Shown here: piece after piece, positions 32,681 through 43,901 of the stretch | Layout of the letters: the number at the start of each line of letters is the position of its first letter | How positions within the stretch are numbered: position 1 is the first letter of the stretch | Position numbers and translations under genes: made by a program | The notes under the pieces: generated by a model | The model's input: only the letters and a program-made list of their open reading frames with translations | The model's database searches: none | What the model was told of the DNA's origin: nothing | Assembly: GCA_027943335.1 (NCBI GenBank) | Contig: BSBK01001537.1 | Location: forward strand, 1,072,501-1,136,500 | Direction: 5' to 3' | DNA: 64,000 bases | Source: Chamaecyparis obtusa | Lineage: Eukaryota; Streptophyta; Pinopsida; Cupressales; Cupressaceae

Positions 32681-35158
32681 ATGGATAAATACAGGAGATC
32701 TAGTTCCGGAAGTCGTCATAGCAGTAAAGGAATTAGAGCAGAATTAAATGGAGACTTAGATTGCATCAACAGAGATTGGCAGAGAGGTTGTCGGATCCAG
32801 CTACAGTAGTTAGGGCAGCGAGATATATGGTCTCTGCTTTTAGAAGGCTGACATCTAGTTTTTAGGGGAGAAGGCTGGAGTTTTCTCCGACAGTAGTCCA
32901 TGATGCTGATGTTCCTACATCTAGTTCAGCACCTGTTGTTCCCATCTGTAGTGGTGGTGATGGATTTATTGCACAGGAGCCAGTGGTTGTTTCAGTGCCA
33001 TTGGTTGACAGCAGTGCTCAGGATCACCAAGTTGAGGCTCCCAAAACAGTCACTACGGATTGTACAAAGTCAGCTGATGTTGCAGTTATCACTGAGTATT
33101 CAGACTCTCTCATGGAGGGAGTTATTATTGGAGATGTTTATGTCAGCTGTAGTAGTGTTGCTCCAGTTCAGGAGGCAGTTGCTTCCTTAGATAGGACCGA
33201 GGCACTTACGGAGTCTCCCTGTGGTGAGGTTGGTGATCTGGGCATTACAGCGGAGTCAATTGATGATAGTTCGTGCTCTAGCATTATTGGTGCACAGCTT
33301 GACGTTGAGTCATGTGTGCAGAGACACGTGTTCGCAGATGAGATTTCAGCAGGAGATGTGGGAGCTGATAGTATAGACACATCTGATGACACTTTTGAGG
33401 ATGCTGTGAGTTGCATTGGAGATGACACCCCCTGTGAGATGTTGGGTGATGACTGCGAGGAGCGTATGAGCTCTGACAGCTCAGAGATTTATGATAGCAG
33501 TCGCAATGTGGGATCAGTACAGGAGACAGTGGTTTCTTCCTGTGTTGAGGATGTGTGCATGGAGCTTTCTGGTGATGACACTCAGGATGGGAGTGTTGCA
33601 GTTGATTTGGGCGATGTAGTTTCATGACACTGTATAGTTGATTCACATGAGGACATTGAGTCGTGTTTGCAGCCAGAGTTAGTAGAGGAGATGTCGATAG
33701 ATGATGTGTACACTAGCATTGCAGATATCTCCGATGTTGAGAGCAAGGACAATGAGTGCTATAGTATTTCTGGCTTTCTATACTTGACCTTGGGCGTTGA
33801 TTCTGCGTTGTCATTTTGAGTGCTATAGTATTTCTGGCTTTCTATACTTGACCTTGGGCGTTGATTCTGCGTTGTCATTTGGTGATGGTGAGTTCCAAGA
33901 CTCTGTGTTACAGAGACCCACAGATGAGGACATGGAAGCTTATGAGTGGCAGGAGTTTGTTTCAGCTAGGGCTTCCATTTTTGGAGAGTGGGTTACTTCG
34001 TTAGTGACTCATGTGGATGTATCTCAAGGTCTGGATTATCAGATAGTTGCAGAGGACGAGGAAGCTGGAGATTGTTTTGAGTCAGTTTCAGCAGCAGTTT
34101 CCCCGGATTTAGATGAGGATGGTTCTGATGCCTGTACTCAGTTTGTAGAGCTGTACTCAGATGTAAGTACACAGGTAGAGGGTGATATTGAGGGGAGTGT
34201 GTTCGTTACAGCTTCCTCTCATACTGTGGACAGTGCATTTGAGGTGGTACATAGGAGGCCTGTTGTGCAGAGTCATCATGTGACCAGCCAGTTGGGAGTT
34301 GATGAGAGGGATATTTCTTCTACTCTCGAGCATTTTGATGCCGCTCGTCAATTGCTGGCTGTTTATGGTTGGGGTACTCCTATGACAGATGAGTCCAGTA
34401 GTGGTCACCTTTCATTGACAGAGATTCACTCTTTGCGTGAGGCTGTCAAGATTTTGAGACAGAACTATTTACAGATGGTAGCCGACCGAGATCACCTAGT
34501 GGAGTGGGGGAGTACGGCTTATGAGGCACCGATGGACAGAGAGGAGGTGAGTGAGCTTACTCAGGAGCTCACATCGACTACTGAGGTTTTAGAGGATACT
34601 CAGTGGGTTCTTCAGGAGTCGCAGATCCGATTAGAGGAGGTGACCGTGGAGTTGGAGCATTTAAGGTCTACACTAGCCCCAGACCCAGTTCGATTGCACA
34701 TTGAGGTGGTTGGTGGTGAGTTTGCTCCTACGGTTGGTGATGAGGTACATGATGATGTGGCTGACACACATGTTCAGGAGATGGGAGCACTTGGTACGAA
34801 TGAGGTAGGAGTACCAGAGGAGACAGGCTCTCAAGTTGATTTGCTTCCTTTAGCTGGGAGTGAATCTACTTCATCATCTCACATAGCTGATAGCACGACA
34901 CAGTTGGTTGTGCCACATTTGCGGGGGAATCAACTGTGGATTGCGGGGGAGCAAGTTGATGCTTCCACGTATAATTTCTACTGCACCGAGTCATTTATGG
35001 AGCATCTACTTGAGAGTGCAGACGTGCGTCAGGATTCTTATAGAATGTCTGAGGGTACTCTTATCCGAGGCTCTTGTGCTATTCGGAGGTTGGTAGGGAA
35101 GATTGTGGAGACTATCTACTATGCTTCCCCAAAGGGATTTCGAGGTTGGGTTTGTTGA
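32681..35158 (+). pseudogene. Acidic coiled-coil protein of element A
   Basis: The start at ATG 32681 (MDKYRRSSS) aligns with the intact start in element C. An early deletion shifts the frame and a 64-base tandem duplication (33753-33880) shifts it again, but the remaining frames are long: 32983-33627 and 33797-35158. The product is strongly acidic, rich in Ser, Asp, Glu and Val. It has a coiled-coil segment (LREAVKILRQNYLQMVADRD and EELTQELTSTTEVLEDT-like repeats, about 34430-34670), then a compact C-terminal part (NQLWIAGEQVDASTYNFYC). There is no capsid, zinc knuckle, protease or RT. I do not recognise the family. The sequence bias looks like a once-selected protein, not random reading. 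Confidence 0.65.
33753..33880 (+). repeat. 64-base tandem duplication in the A ORF
   Basis: The unit TGAGTGCTATAGTATTTC... at 33753-33816 is repeated at 33817-33880 almost exactly. As 64 is not a multiple of three it breaks the reading frame, showing this copy decayed after insertion. Confidence 0.9.
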
Positions 35159-35192
35159 GAGGGTTGCTCAGGTTCCTACCTAGCTTGTAGTT

Positions 35193-35753
35193 ATGCGGAG
35201 TCAAAGATTGGAGCCATCTCCTCATTCCCAGTTTGGCCATGATGACCGGTTGACAAAGGTTGGGGTTTCTTACCAACATTTCATGGTGGGGTATGCTCAT
35301 CATTTTTCTTTTGACCCTCAGGTGGAAGATTTGATCTCACGCAGGGGTAAACCGGCTCCAGTATCTTATCATCCATTATGGGATGGATTAGCACCATCGT
35401 TTGCAGATGGATTTGGTAGTTGCAAGTTAGATTACTTGCAGTATCCACATACTCAGGGCTATTTATTAGAGGGTAGAGTTGATAACAGTGATTCAGGCAC
35501 ATTGGGTCACTGTTGTTTTCCCAGTACAGTTGGGTGTGAGTGTTGGATAGACAGCGACTCAGGTTTTGACAGGGTTGTTATTTCAGTTGGGTTGAGTTCC
35601 ATTGGGTTATTTTCAGCATCAACATCTACAGTTGGTTTACAGATGTTATTTTCAGTGGTGTCTGTTCTGTTGATGTTGGTTCTTTCTTCACAGGAGTTTG
35701 GTGGGGATTGGGACATTACTTGTGACCATCCTTGGGATCCGGGTGGTTTATGA
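35193..35753 (+). CDS. C-terminal module of element A with hydrophobic segment
   Basis: A 186-codon open frame ending just before the hairpin. The ATG chosen is only the first in frame; the module may have continued from the preceding ORF before a frameshift near 35160. A block HHFSFDPQVEDL ... YHPLWDGLAPSF aligns with B's YNFTFVPHIQDI ... SFDNWYDGLVG. Near the end a hydrophobic run (LQMLFSVVSVLLMLVL) is followed by the tail SSQEFGGDWDIT-DHPWDPGGL, also kept in B (SSQEYGDDRDIT-DHPWDLGGL). The hydrophobic run looks like a possible membrane segment. Function unknown. Confidence 0.6.
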   Translation: MRSQRLEPSPHSQFGHDDRLTKVGVSYQHFMVGYAHHFSFDPQVEDLISRRGKPAPVSYHPLWDGLAPSFADGFGSCKLDYLQYPHTQGYLLEGRVDNSDSGTLGHCCFPSTVGCECWIDSDSGFDRVVISVGLSSIGLFSASTSTVGLQMLFSVVSVLLMLVLSSQEFGGDWDITCDHPWDPGGL

Positions 35754-35770
35754 TGCTCCTTGTTTTTCCT

Positions 35771-35807
35771 GATTGCTTGAGGACAAGCAATCTTGGGAAG
35801 GGAGGAC
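35771..35807 (+). promoter_or_regulatory. Hairpin and polypurine tract of element A
   Basis: GATTGCTTG and CAAGCAATC form a perfect 9-base stem with loop AGGA (35771-35792). TTGGGAAGGGAGGAC follows up to the 3' LTR. Same arrangement as in D and B. Confidence 0.85.
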
Positions 35808-37342
35808 TGTAATGTCCTTGTTTTTAGACTTATGGGATTAGCTTGGTTTGGCGACCCTCACAGGCTAATCAGATGATCAGAGGAGGTCAGATGGTGGAGC
35901 GAGCGTTGGGATTCCATTTTAGAGGTTCAGATTATCAGGTCTACTCTTCGTTCAGATCGTTTTGGTCAACTTACTATTTTTGGTAAGTGGTATTTTGGGT
36001 ATGGCCAGGATTAGCAGGGTGTCTGCACGGAGCGTCAGATATCTCAGGATCGAGTTTCAGAGAATCTCCAGTTTGAGAGACTTACTATTTATAGTAAGTC
36101 TATTTTTAGCAGTGGCTATTTCTAGCAGGGCAGTGCCTATTCCGAGCTGGGCAGTTGGACTTGGTGCTTTGTCAGAAGTTCGTTGATTGCAGTCAGACAG
36201 TTCAGTGGCTTATATTTTAATGTGTTATTAAATTAAATTATTTTGATTTAATGTAATAACTTATGACTTTTTAACTTAATGTTATAAAGTGAGATTATTT
36301 TAAAAGCCAATTAAGTGAAAATATTAAAAAGTGCTTTTTCCAAAAAAAGCTATATAACCAACTCGAAAAAGCACTTCTCTTTATCTTATGCAATCATTAT
36401 TTTCTCTTGGAATTTGGGAAGAAGACAAACCTGGCTAGGGTTTCGAGGACGCATTTCTCATCTTGTAATTTGAGCCATTGTCTGTTGATGGTGAATTTTA
36501 CGTCTGATTATCTTTGAGATTTCAATTCGGTGTTGTTGTATATCGGATTGGTGAGAGATTCAAAATTAGAATTCGAATCTGCTGATGAATTTGTGACTGA
36601 ATTCAATAATCGAATTCTGGATTTAATTCTTGGTGGCTGTTGTTATATATTTCATGATTACCGAAAACTGTGAGTGAAGAAGATTATCAAATTTCATGCT
36701 AGCCACATGTTTATTCATGCTGTGTCTGCAAATGTATTGAAGACGTGTTCATTGGTTGAGTAACTGGTGTTCTCTGGCTGCGTCAACTCCTTTCTTTTGG
36801 ACGTGAATGAGTGGAGGCTTGGCGGCAATATTTTCCAGGCTACGTGAGTGAGCTGAATTGGGCTGTTTAACATTTCCTGTGATTGCCGTATATACCTGGG
36901 CCATATACGCATTGATATGTAGTTTGCTGGACTAGTCACGCATGTATGCAGCAGACAAGTGATTGATCACAGGGGAAACGTCAAGCATTTCTGGGCTATG
37001 GCGTGATATATTTTGGTGAATGCTGCATAACCAAGGGTTTGGAAATACCAGTCACATGCTGTTGGAGGCATTCACATGTGGCATTGGTGTGAAGACGTGA
37101 CAGGGGAAGGAGGATTTGTAAAGTACAGGTGTCTTGTTATTTTTTCTGTAATAAATTGTTATGTAATTTGCTTGCAAATTAAGACTCATTTGGTGATAAT
37201 ATAAGAGGGACTTTGTTTGCAAATTGATAAATTCAACATATATCTTCAGAATTGCTTGCATAATTTTTGTTAAAAGAATAGTTGCAGTTGTTATTTCAAA
37301 AATTAATAAATATCCAGGAAGAGCCGAGTTCGGTTCTTCACA
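35808..37342 (+). repeat. 3' LTR of element A
   Basis: Same length as the 5' LTR and nearly identical, starting TGTAATGTCC and ending CTTCACA. Scattered single-base differences only. Confidence 0.92.
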
Positions 37343-37512
37343 TAGAGCTCACTGAGAAATCTTTTAGCATCAGTTAGTAAAACATCGTCGGGGATGGATG
37401 ATAGGGCACCAGCCATATCATTCACTCTGTTTTGTACTGCCATAGTATCGTCTACAACTCGGTCGAGTTGATTGACATCAATGAGGCTCACTACAGAAGA
37501 TGAAGATGCCAT
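37343..37512 (-). pseudogene. N-terminal 57 codons of the J second ORF
   Basis: From ATG at 37510-37512 the product MASSSSVVSLIDVNQLD continues to LLTDAKRFLSELY, where element A interrupts. It aligns with L's MASSSSIVKLIFANQFD. The middle of this ORF, about 1,000 codons in L, is missing from J. Confidence 0.8.
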
Positions 37513-37952
37513 TTCGCTTGACAGGTAAACACAAAAAATTCTCAACAAGATTTATGGAATTCGCAAAGGAAAGATCGCAAATCACGGCAAGAAAGATTAT
37601 TCATTCTATTCAAAAACAATAATCACAAAACGCAATGTAAAGTCAAATGAGTAATCTGGTTTTCCTTTTATACACTTAGGTCATAATGGTAATTAGCAAA
37701 TGATAACATTTGTTAATGGTTACTGTATTAATTACCCTTACCTAATCTTTCTTTCAACAATCGGTTCACCGACTCTTTACCTATTTACAAATCCTCGGTT
37801 GAGACATCCACTTTGCTACATCAACAACTTTATCAAACCGGTTATGATGTTAGACCAGTGACTTCTTCTCGGTTCCGGTCCTTGACTGTGTGATAACATA
37901 ACTCACCAGTTCCTCCGGGAATAGTAGCTTCCCTACATGTTCCTCTTAAGCT
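37513..37952 (-). promoter_or_regulatory. Spacer with TATA-like box upstream of the J second ORF
   Basis: It matches the L spacer 43506-43901. On the minus strand GTGTATAAAAGG (37665-37675) lies about 155 bases before the ATG, preceded by a conserved TTATGACCTAA. Homology stops at 37952 where K begins. Confidence 0.6.
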
Positions 37953-38881
37953 TGTAATGCCCAAAAATAGAGCAAAAAACAACTACAAAATAAGCAACAC
38001 AAAAATAACACAACTCACATACCTCCATGGAAACCCATGGAGTTGAAACAACATAACATGGAAACTCCATTAAAGCATCCTAAAGCTATTACAAGCACAA
38101 AATGAATAACTCTACAAGTGCTTAAAGAATTTCAACCTTAAGCCCAAGCTCAAGGTGAAAAATGAAGGATTTTAGAAGCTTTCTCCCTTTATGTCTTTTT
38201 CCTCTTCCAAAACTAGGTGTCTCTAAGAGTAGAGAGTGAGTGAACAACCTCACTTTCCTCCCCAAATCCGCCTAAAATGACTCTAGCATTAATGAGGAAG
38301 CCTCTAGAGTCTTTCCCTCTCCTTCCAAGTTAAGACCCTAATAAATGGTAATAATGTGTCACATAGGAAGGATAGGATACTTTGCCCAAAATTACCAAAC
38401 TCTCCAATTTTCGCCAGTTTGAAGAGGGGATATTTTAGGGGTGTCATAAATGAGTTCAAGGTCTCTTAATGGGTTGAAAATGACCCCTAACCCCTAAGGT
38501 ACCAAGTAAGGTGGTCAAAACTAACCCTAACTACCTTCTGGAAGCCTATTTGGTCCTCCTAAACTCCACTTGAAGTTAACCTCCGAATTTCAACTCCCTT
38601 GACCCAATCTAATCTTCTTAAACCTTAGGGTAATCATGGGTACTACACTAGGTAACCCCTGGGTCATGACTAGGTCTACCCTAGATACACTTACTAGCCA
38701 TGCCAACTCACATAGACATAGGTGTCAAGTGACACGACATAAATACATTAGGCATGACCTATTTAACATTTACAAAACTAATTTAAATACAAACATGCTA
38801 CATACTTTCATGAATAAATTACATAACAACGAGGTCCATGTCTCTTCACAGACATGACCTTAGCATCACGGTGAATACACA
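37953..38881 (-). repeat. Probable LTR portion of chromovirus K
   Basis: Begins TGTAATGCCCAAAAATAG in plus orientation and runs to the L insertion. Its minus orientation and position fit the 3' LTR of K, whose integrase end lies at 46832-47476. No second copy is present to confirm. No coding region seen. Confidence 0.45.
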
Positions 38882-39966
38882 TGTTATTACTAACCGTTTA
38901 CTGAGAGGGGGGTGAATCAGTAAATACTTGTTTCTATCACAATTCAACTATTTTGTTTAATTATCCTTCCTTGATAAGAAGAATATAAACAATCATTCAT
39001 AAGCATAAATAGAAACACACAGATCAACACAAGATGTATACGTGGAAACCTTCGATTAGAAGGAAAAAACCACGGTGAGACAGAGCTCACAACTTCACTA
39101 CTACAGAATGAAGGTGCCCTGTTAGGAGCTTACAAAGCACTTGTTAGAGTGCTACCCGGTTAAGGGATTTGGTAGAAGATCGGTTAAGATCTTAACTCTG
39201 TTAGGAGTTGCCTAGTTAGAGGACTTTCAACATCAACAAAGATGTTATCTGGTTAAGGGATTTTTAAAAATAACCGATTAGGGTTCACCCTGATAGAGGG
39301 ATATCAATTTGCTTTCACACCTTATAAAAGCAATGATCTGAATTGACACTGATTATCTGATTAGATCATACCTGTTGATCTCTTTCTCGGTTTTATTGGC
39401 TGTTGATCTCTTTTGCCTTTCACCTCTGTGACTGTAGCACTTCTCTCAGAAGGTATCTCTCATTTGCTTTGTGTATTCACCAGTTATCAACAACACTTTT
39501 TCTTGCGTCCTAAGACCTATATTTATACAAGAGTTCACCTTAATGAAACCCTTGACTCATAGAACCGCCATGCTGTAAACTCAACATTAAATCATGCAAC
39601 TAGCAAAAAGCTTTGCATTCCGATCTAGAGTTTACTTTGAAAACATCCGTAGAAATAAAGCTAACTCCTGTCAAAAAGCTAACTCCACTTCAGAGCGGTG
39701 GATGCTCCGCATAATCCGGTTTTAACTCAAAGTGCTCCGCAAAATCCGGTGCGGATCTATATGCAGTTTAGACCGGTATATACTTATACCCGGTTCATCT
39801 CTGTTTGCAATATACGACTGATACAAAGTACCTACTTCGGTCTACCGGTGTATCACCTTTGCTTCTAGTCTAGTGGTGTCTTTAAAGCAACGTGAGTGAC
39901 CTGTGAACCTTTACTGATGTGAATGGTGTTTGTGAATTATACTAATAACAACTTAAATTGCTAACA
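38882..39966 (-). repeat. 3' LTR of element L
   Basis: Plus-strand TGTTATTACTAACCG ... GCTAACA. Many ACCGGT motifs present in the 5' LTR are mutated here (for example GACTGAT for GACCGGT). Confidence 0.85.
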
Positions 39967-39983
39967 ACACATATGTTAGTTTG

Positions 39984-42900
39984 CTACATGGAGTCAAATG
40001 TTGGTGCCAGAAATAACTGAAATCCAATAATATCTTGGATTCTCTTATTCTCCTCTTCTGCAATCTTTCTTAGAATTAGAGCGAGACTGGTCATTTCTCT
40101 GCTAAAATTTGTTGCAGACTTGCTTTTGATGTCAAATTGAGAGGACAAGGCTCTAATATCCTCTGAGGTCTTTGCAGACTTCTCAGTCAGATCTTGCAAA
40201 AATATTTCAAAGTTGGAAGTTCTAGTCATCAAACTTCCTGCAACTTGGATCTGTTGTTGAAGAACTCTTAAGTTGTTTGACAGAGTTACGTTTATATGTG
40301 CAACTTGTTTATGGAGAATCTCTATTCTCTTCTTCTCATAGTGGTCTATGGCTACAGTTTCTGGATTTGTCAAATCATCACCGATTGCTTGTGCCAAGAC
40401 TTCCAGCTGATCTATCACAGGTTCATCTTCATCTGTGTCAGCATCTGGCACGAAATTGTACAAGATATTCTTAACAGTGGTTAGGACCATGTCTTGTTTA
40501 CTCTTGGTCAGCTCCTTGAGCTGCCTTGTTGACATCTTGTTGATGTCTACCACTGTATCGGTGGCCTTGCTCCTTTTGGCTTCTTTATCCTCAGCAAATG
40601 ATAACTTTCTTTTAGAAGTGGAGGAGCTTGGGATATTCGTTTGTTCCTTTTTCTTGGGCTCCTATTCTGGTTGAGCTTGCTCAGTGTGTACAAGAATTTC
40701 TTTTGCCTGTTCTTTATTTTCTTCATCTCCTTGTTGAGCTACATGTCCCGGTTGTGCCTCTTCTTCAGGTAGGTCTGCTTTAGCAGGTGCTTCTTCTTTA
40801 TTCGGTGCTTCTTCTTCCGGTTGCACTTCAACTTCTGGTGGGACATCCTGATCTTGTTGAAGTTCTTCCGGTGGGATTTCTTCTCTGTGCTGCTCTTCAG
40901 CTGTATGTAATTCTGCCATAGGGATATCATTTCCTAATCCTTGTTCTACTGGGGGAACTACCTGTTCAACATTTATTTGTTCACTAGATGTGAACTCCTC
41001 TGATTGAACATTTACCTTACCAGTTGCAAGTTCTTCACAAGTAGTGAATTGAACCGGTGGTGCCTGTACTTGTTCAGTTTGATCCTGAGGATCTAATTTT
41101 TCAAGTGCACTGAAGTTGTACTGTTGTCAGAAGTCCAGAGTCTCTTTATAGACTTCATTCTCATATCCATTTAGTATCTGGGCAACTCTATACTTGGTAT
41201 CCAAGTTCATTGATGCTTCTTCGTGTAGAAGCTTTATTCTATCTTCACTGAGACCAGGTTTGACTTTTAACAGTGTTTCCCTGTTAATTCTTGTGTTGGT
41301 ACCTAGACCGGTTCTCCATTTTGTTTGAAGCCTAGAATTGAGTTCCAGTGGGAATTTGGACCTGTAGTCCCTTGGAGTTTTATGAAAATCCATAAATTTT
41401 TCCACTATGGCTACAATTACTACCTGTTTATCATCTTCTAGTACATTGTACCATTTAGCAGCATTATCTACTTCTCCGAAGTCCATTATCTCATCAACAA
41501 TATCATTGACAGACATAGGGTGAATGTTACCTTTACTCGGAGAGATGAGAATGGTTGGATGTGTTGGGTCGTTGCTCTTGTCGTTGGTGATGTCGACGAT
41601 GACCGGTGTTGTAGGATTCTTCTCTTTAACTGGTGCTTCAGCTCCAAGCACTTCTTTTCCTTTACCGGTGTCAGGGACCGGTGGAACTGTGGTTCTTTGT
41701 CGAGCTTCTTCTGCTTCTTGTTGGGTCTGAAGAAGTTTGGTCCATATGGCTACTCCTTCCTTATGAACCTTGTCAGCTTCTCCTATCAGCATCCGATCGA
41801 TCCTCTTTTTCAGGAAATCTTGTTGATGCAGTTCAGCTTGTTCAGTCGCTTCTTCCAGAGTGAGGTGGTTCTGAACCTCTAGTAGAGCTTGTATCCTCAG
41901 CTCCTTTTCTCTGTCCATTGAAGCTTTCCATCTAGCTTCAAGAATTTTTAGAAGATCATCAGGCACTGTCGCATGAAGTTCCGCAGGTTGCAAATTAAAC
42001 TTATGGAGGCAGTACACTACTGCTTCTTCAATTTTCCTTCTATCTTCTTCATTTGCCAGTTCGTATCTTCTTTTGACACCACCCATTCCGCCATGTTCTT
42101 TTACTCCTGCTACAAATTCATCAATTGTGGGCTTCCTACTTCTTGGTGGATCCTCCTTTACCGGTTTGCTTGAACCCCTCTTCCTTTTGATTAGAGGAAT
42201 TGTGTCTTCTGAATCTGTCTCCTCTTGTTCTCCCTCTTGGGTACTAGTTACCGGTTGAGCTTTCTTTCTTTGAGCCTTGAGCTGCTCTGTCACCGGTTTC
42301 TTCTTTGGTGTGGGGGCCCTTTTGGTGTAGACATTTTTGATCGGTGCCCTCTTCTTCAAATTGTCTTGAATCTCTGCGAATGTACCAAACCGGTTTGGAG
42401 TGAGATCCAAATTTGCTTCATTCAGGGCATCAGCATATGCCTTAGCAATCTTGGTAGTGATCTCATATCCCAGCTCAAGAGCATATTGTGTTCTTGGTTC
42501 CACTGCTTGAATGATGCAGTGATCGGTGGAAACCAGAAAACACACATCATCCTTGTATAAGTCAACAATGGTTGACGACACCCGCTCCCTTGCGTGCATC
42601 CTTAGTTGAAATGCCTCAAAATATTCGGTCATTGCTTTACCTAACTGGTTTCCCAGTTGGTTGGCCAATTCAGCTATTTGGTGCATGACCGGTCTGTCAG
42701 TTTTCCATGTCACTTTGCCAATTCCCGGGAAGAAACTTTGATAGTAGAAGTAGAGACATACTAGTAGGGTCCCATACTTCATAGATTTCTTCCTAACAAC
42801 GCCGAGCTTCTTCATATTGTCAAATATCTGCCCTCGAAGCATTCCGCAGATATCATATTTGGTGTTATCATACATTATCCGGTGAGCGTTATGTATGGCT

Positions 42901-43505
42901 CCTCCCGGTATACTGGTCAAATTACTGGATTGATAGATTTTATAACCTATCACCGCGGATGCAAACCGAACCCCTTCGTCTTCGATGTCGTTCACTATCA
43001 TGAGGCGACCATCAGATTTTGATTTCGTTAGCTTTGTGACGATTGCATTGGAGATTGTTCGTAGGGTTAAAGCTTCCCCTTCCTGACAGTACCCAGTCAC
43101 GTGATGCAAGTCCTCTTTTGTTATCTCTGTAACAACACCCTTTTGGAGCCAAAACCTTGGATCGTGCACTCGACTAAGGACCAGTCTAATCCAGTCGGGC
43201 CGGAAGATAGTTGGATAGGTGACTCCGTTGATAAGATCGGATGACATCAGCTTCGCATATCGGTTTTGAAGTCTTTCGTCCTCACACGGCTAGAGATACT
43301 CGCTCTAGATGAATGTCTCACCAAGTTCTTCCTGCTTGGCGTGGATAAACGTAGTCACATCTTCTGTCATGAAGACACTATCTGGTACTATTAACAAAGC
43401 TCCAGCCATATTGTTTGCATGGTTCTTGACCGCCATGATATCATAAGAAGGTCGGTCGAATTGATTTGCAAAAATTAGCTTGACGATAGATGATGAGGAT
43501 GCCAT
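39984..43505 (-). pseudogene. Second ORF of element L (unknown transposon-borne protein)
   Basis: From MASSSSIVKLIF at 43503-43505 to 39984 a single frame of about 1,170 codons is broken only by stops (TAG 43305, TAG about 43290, TGA 41127, TAG 40662). The largest open part is 706 codons (41127-43247). Order: short N-terminal segment; a globular domain (WIRLVLSRVHDPRFW, RIMYDNTKYDICGMLRG, YGTLLVCLYFYYQSFFPG); a basic Lys/Arg linker (PTPKKKPVTEQLKAQRKKAQ); a helical region (about 42060-41740); a second compact region (DYRSKFPLELNSRLQTKWR, LLHEEASMNLDTKYRVAQIL); an acidic Glu/Pro/Gln stretch; and a C-terminal helical domain (MSTRQLKELTKSKQDM, NNLRVLQQQIQVAGSL). Compared with M, the last roughly 55 residues are lost. 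Function unknown. Confidence 0.75.
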
Positions 43506-43901
43506 TGTGATCAACCGGTAAAACAAAAAGAAGCTTTGATCGGTCTTGTAGAGAATAACTTACGATGATCAAAGCACAAGAATATTACTGAAGCATGAAA
43601 ATTTGATAATCACAAAATCGCAAAGTAAAGTAAATGAGTAATACTTCTTTCTTTATATAGGGTTAGGTCATAACAGTAATTACCAAGCGGTAACTATGGT
43701 TTAACGACTACACCATTAAATGCTTTACCTAACCTTTCTTTCCGTTTTTGCCAACTGGACATCCAGCCTTTTTGGTTTGGCAAACTCCGGTTGATTACTA
43801 CTTACCTGTCTGGTTATCCTTGTAGACTAAGTGAGTTTACTTCTCACTAGTTCTACTGGGAACAGTAGACGAGTTACCGGTTCCCCCTAGGCCTTCACGG
43901 C
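43506..43901 (-). promoter_or_regulatory. Inter-ORF spacer of L with TATA-like box
   Basis: Between the gag-like stop and the second ORF lie about 396 bases. On the minus strand CTATATAAAG (43651-43660) sits about 150 bases before the ATG. The same position in J has TATAAAA, and the surrounding TTATGACCTAA is conserved. It may be a separate promoter for the second ORF. Confidence 0.55.

Larger units (their letters stand above)
31049..37342 (+). mobile_element. Element A: non-autonomous LTR retroelement without RT or integrase
   Basis: 6.3 kb with two LTRs of equal length (1,535 bases) and very few differences, so a recent insertion. Flanks TAAAG (31044-31048) and TAGAG (37343-37347) agree at four of five bases. 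It has an initiator-Met priming site, hairpin and polypurine tract, but the 3.2-kb interior encodes only unknown proteins. LTR ends and the 3' tract match those of chromovirus D, the probable source of its enzymes. Confidence 0.9.

Noticed and set aside
33797..33870. ATG at 33797 as the start of a 453-residue protein
   Set aside because: It lies inside the 64-base tandem duplication; the frame originally continued from upstream.
41520..42560. Plus-strand ORFs of 60-120 codons
   Set aside because: Shadows of the 706-codon minus-strand ORF of element L.
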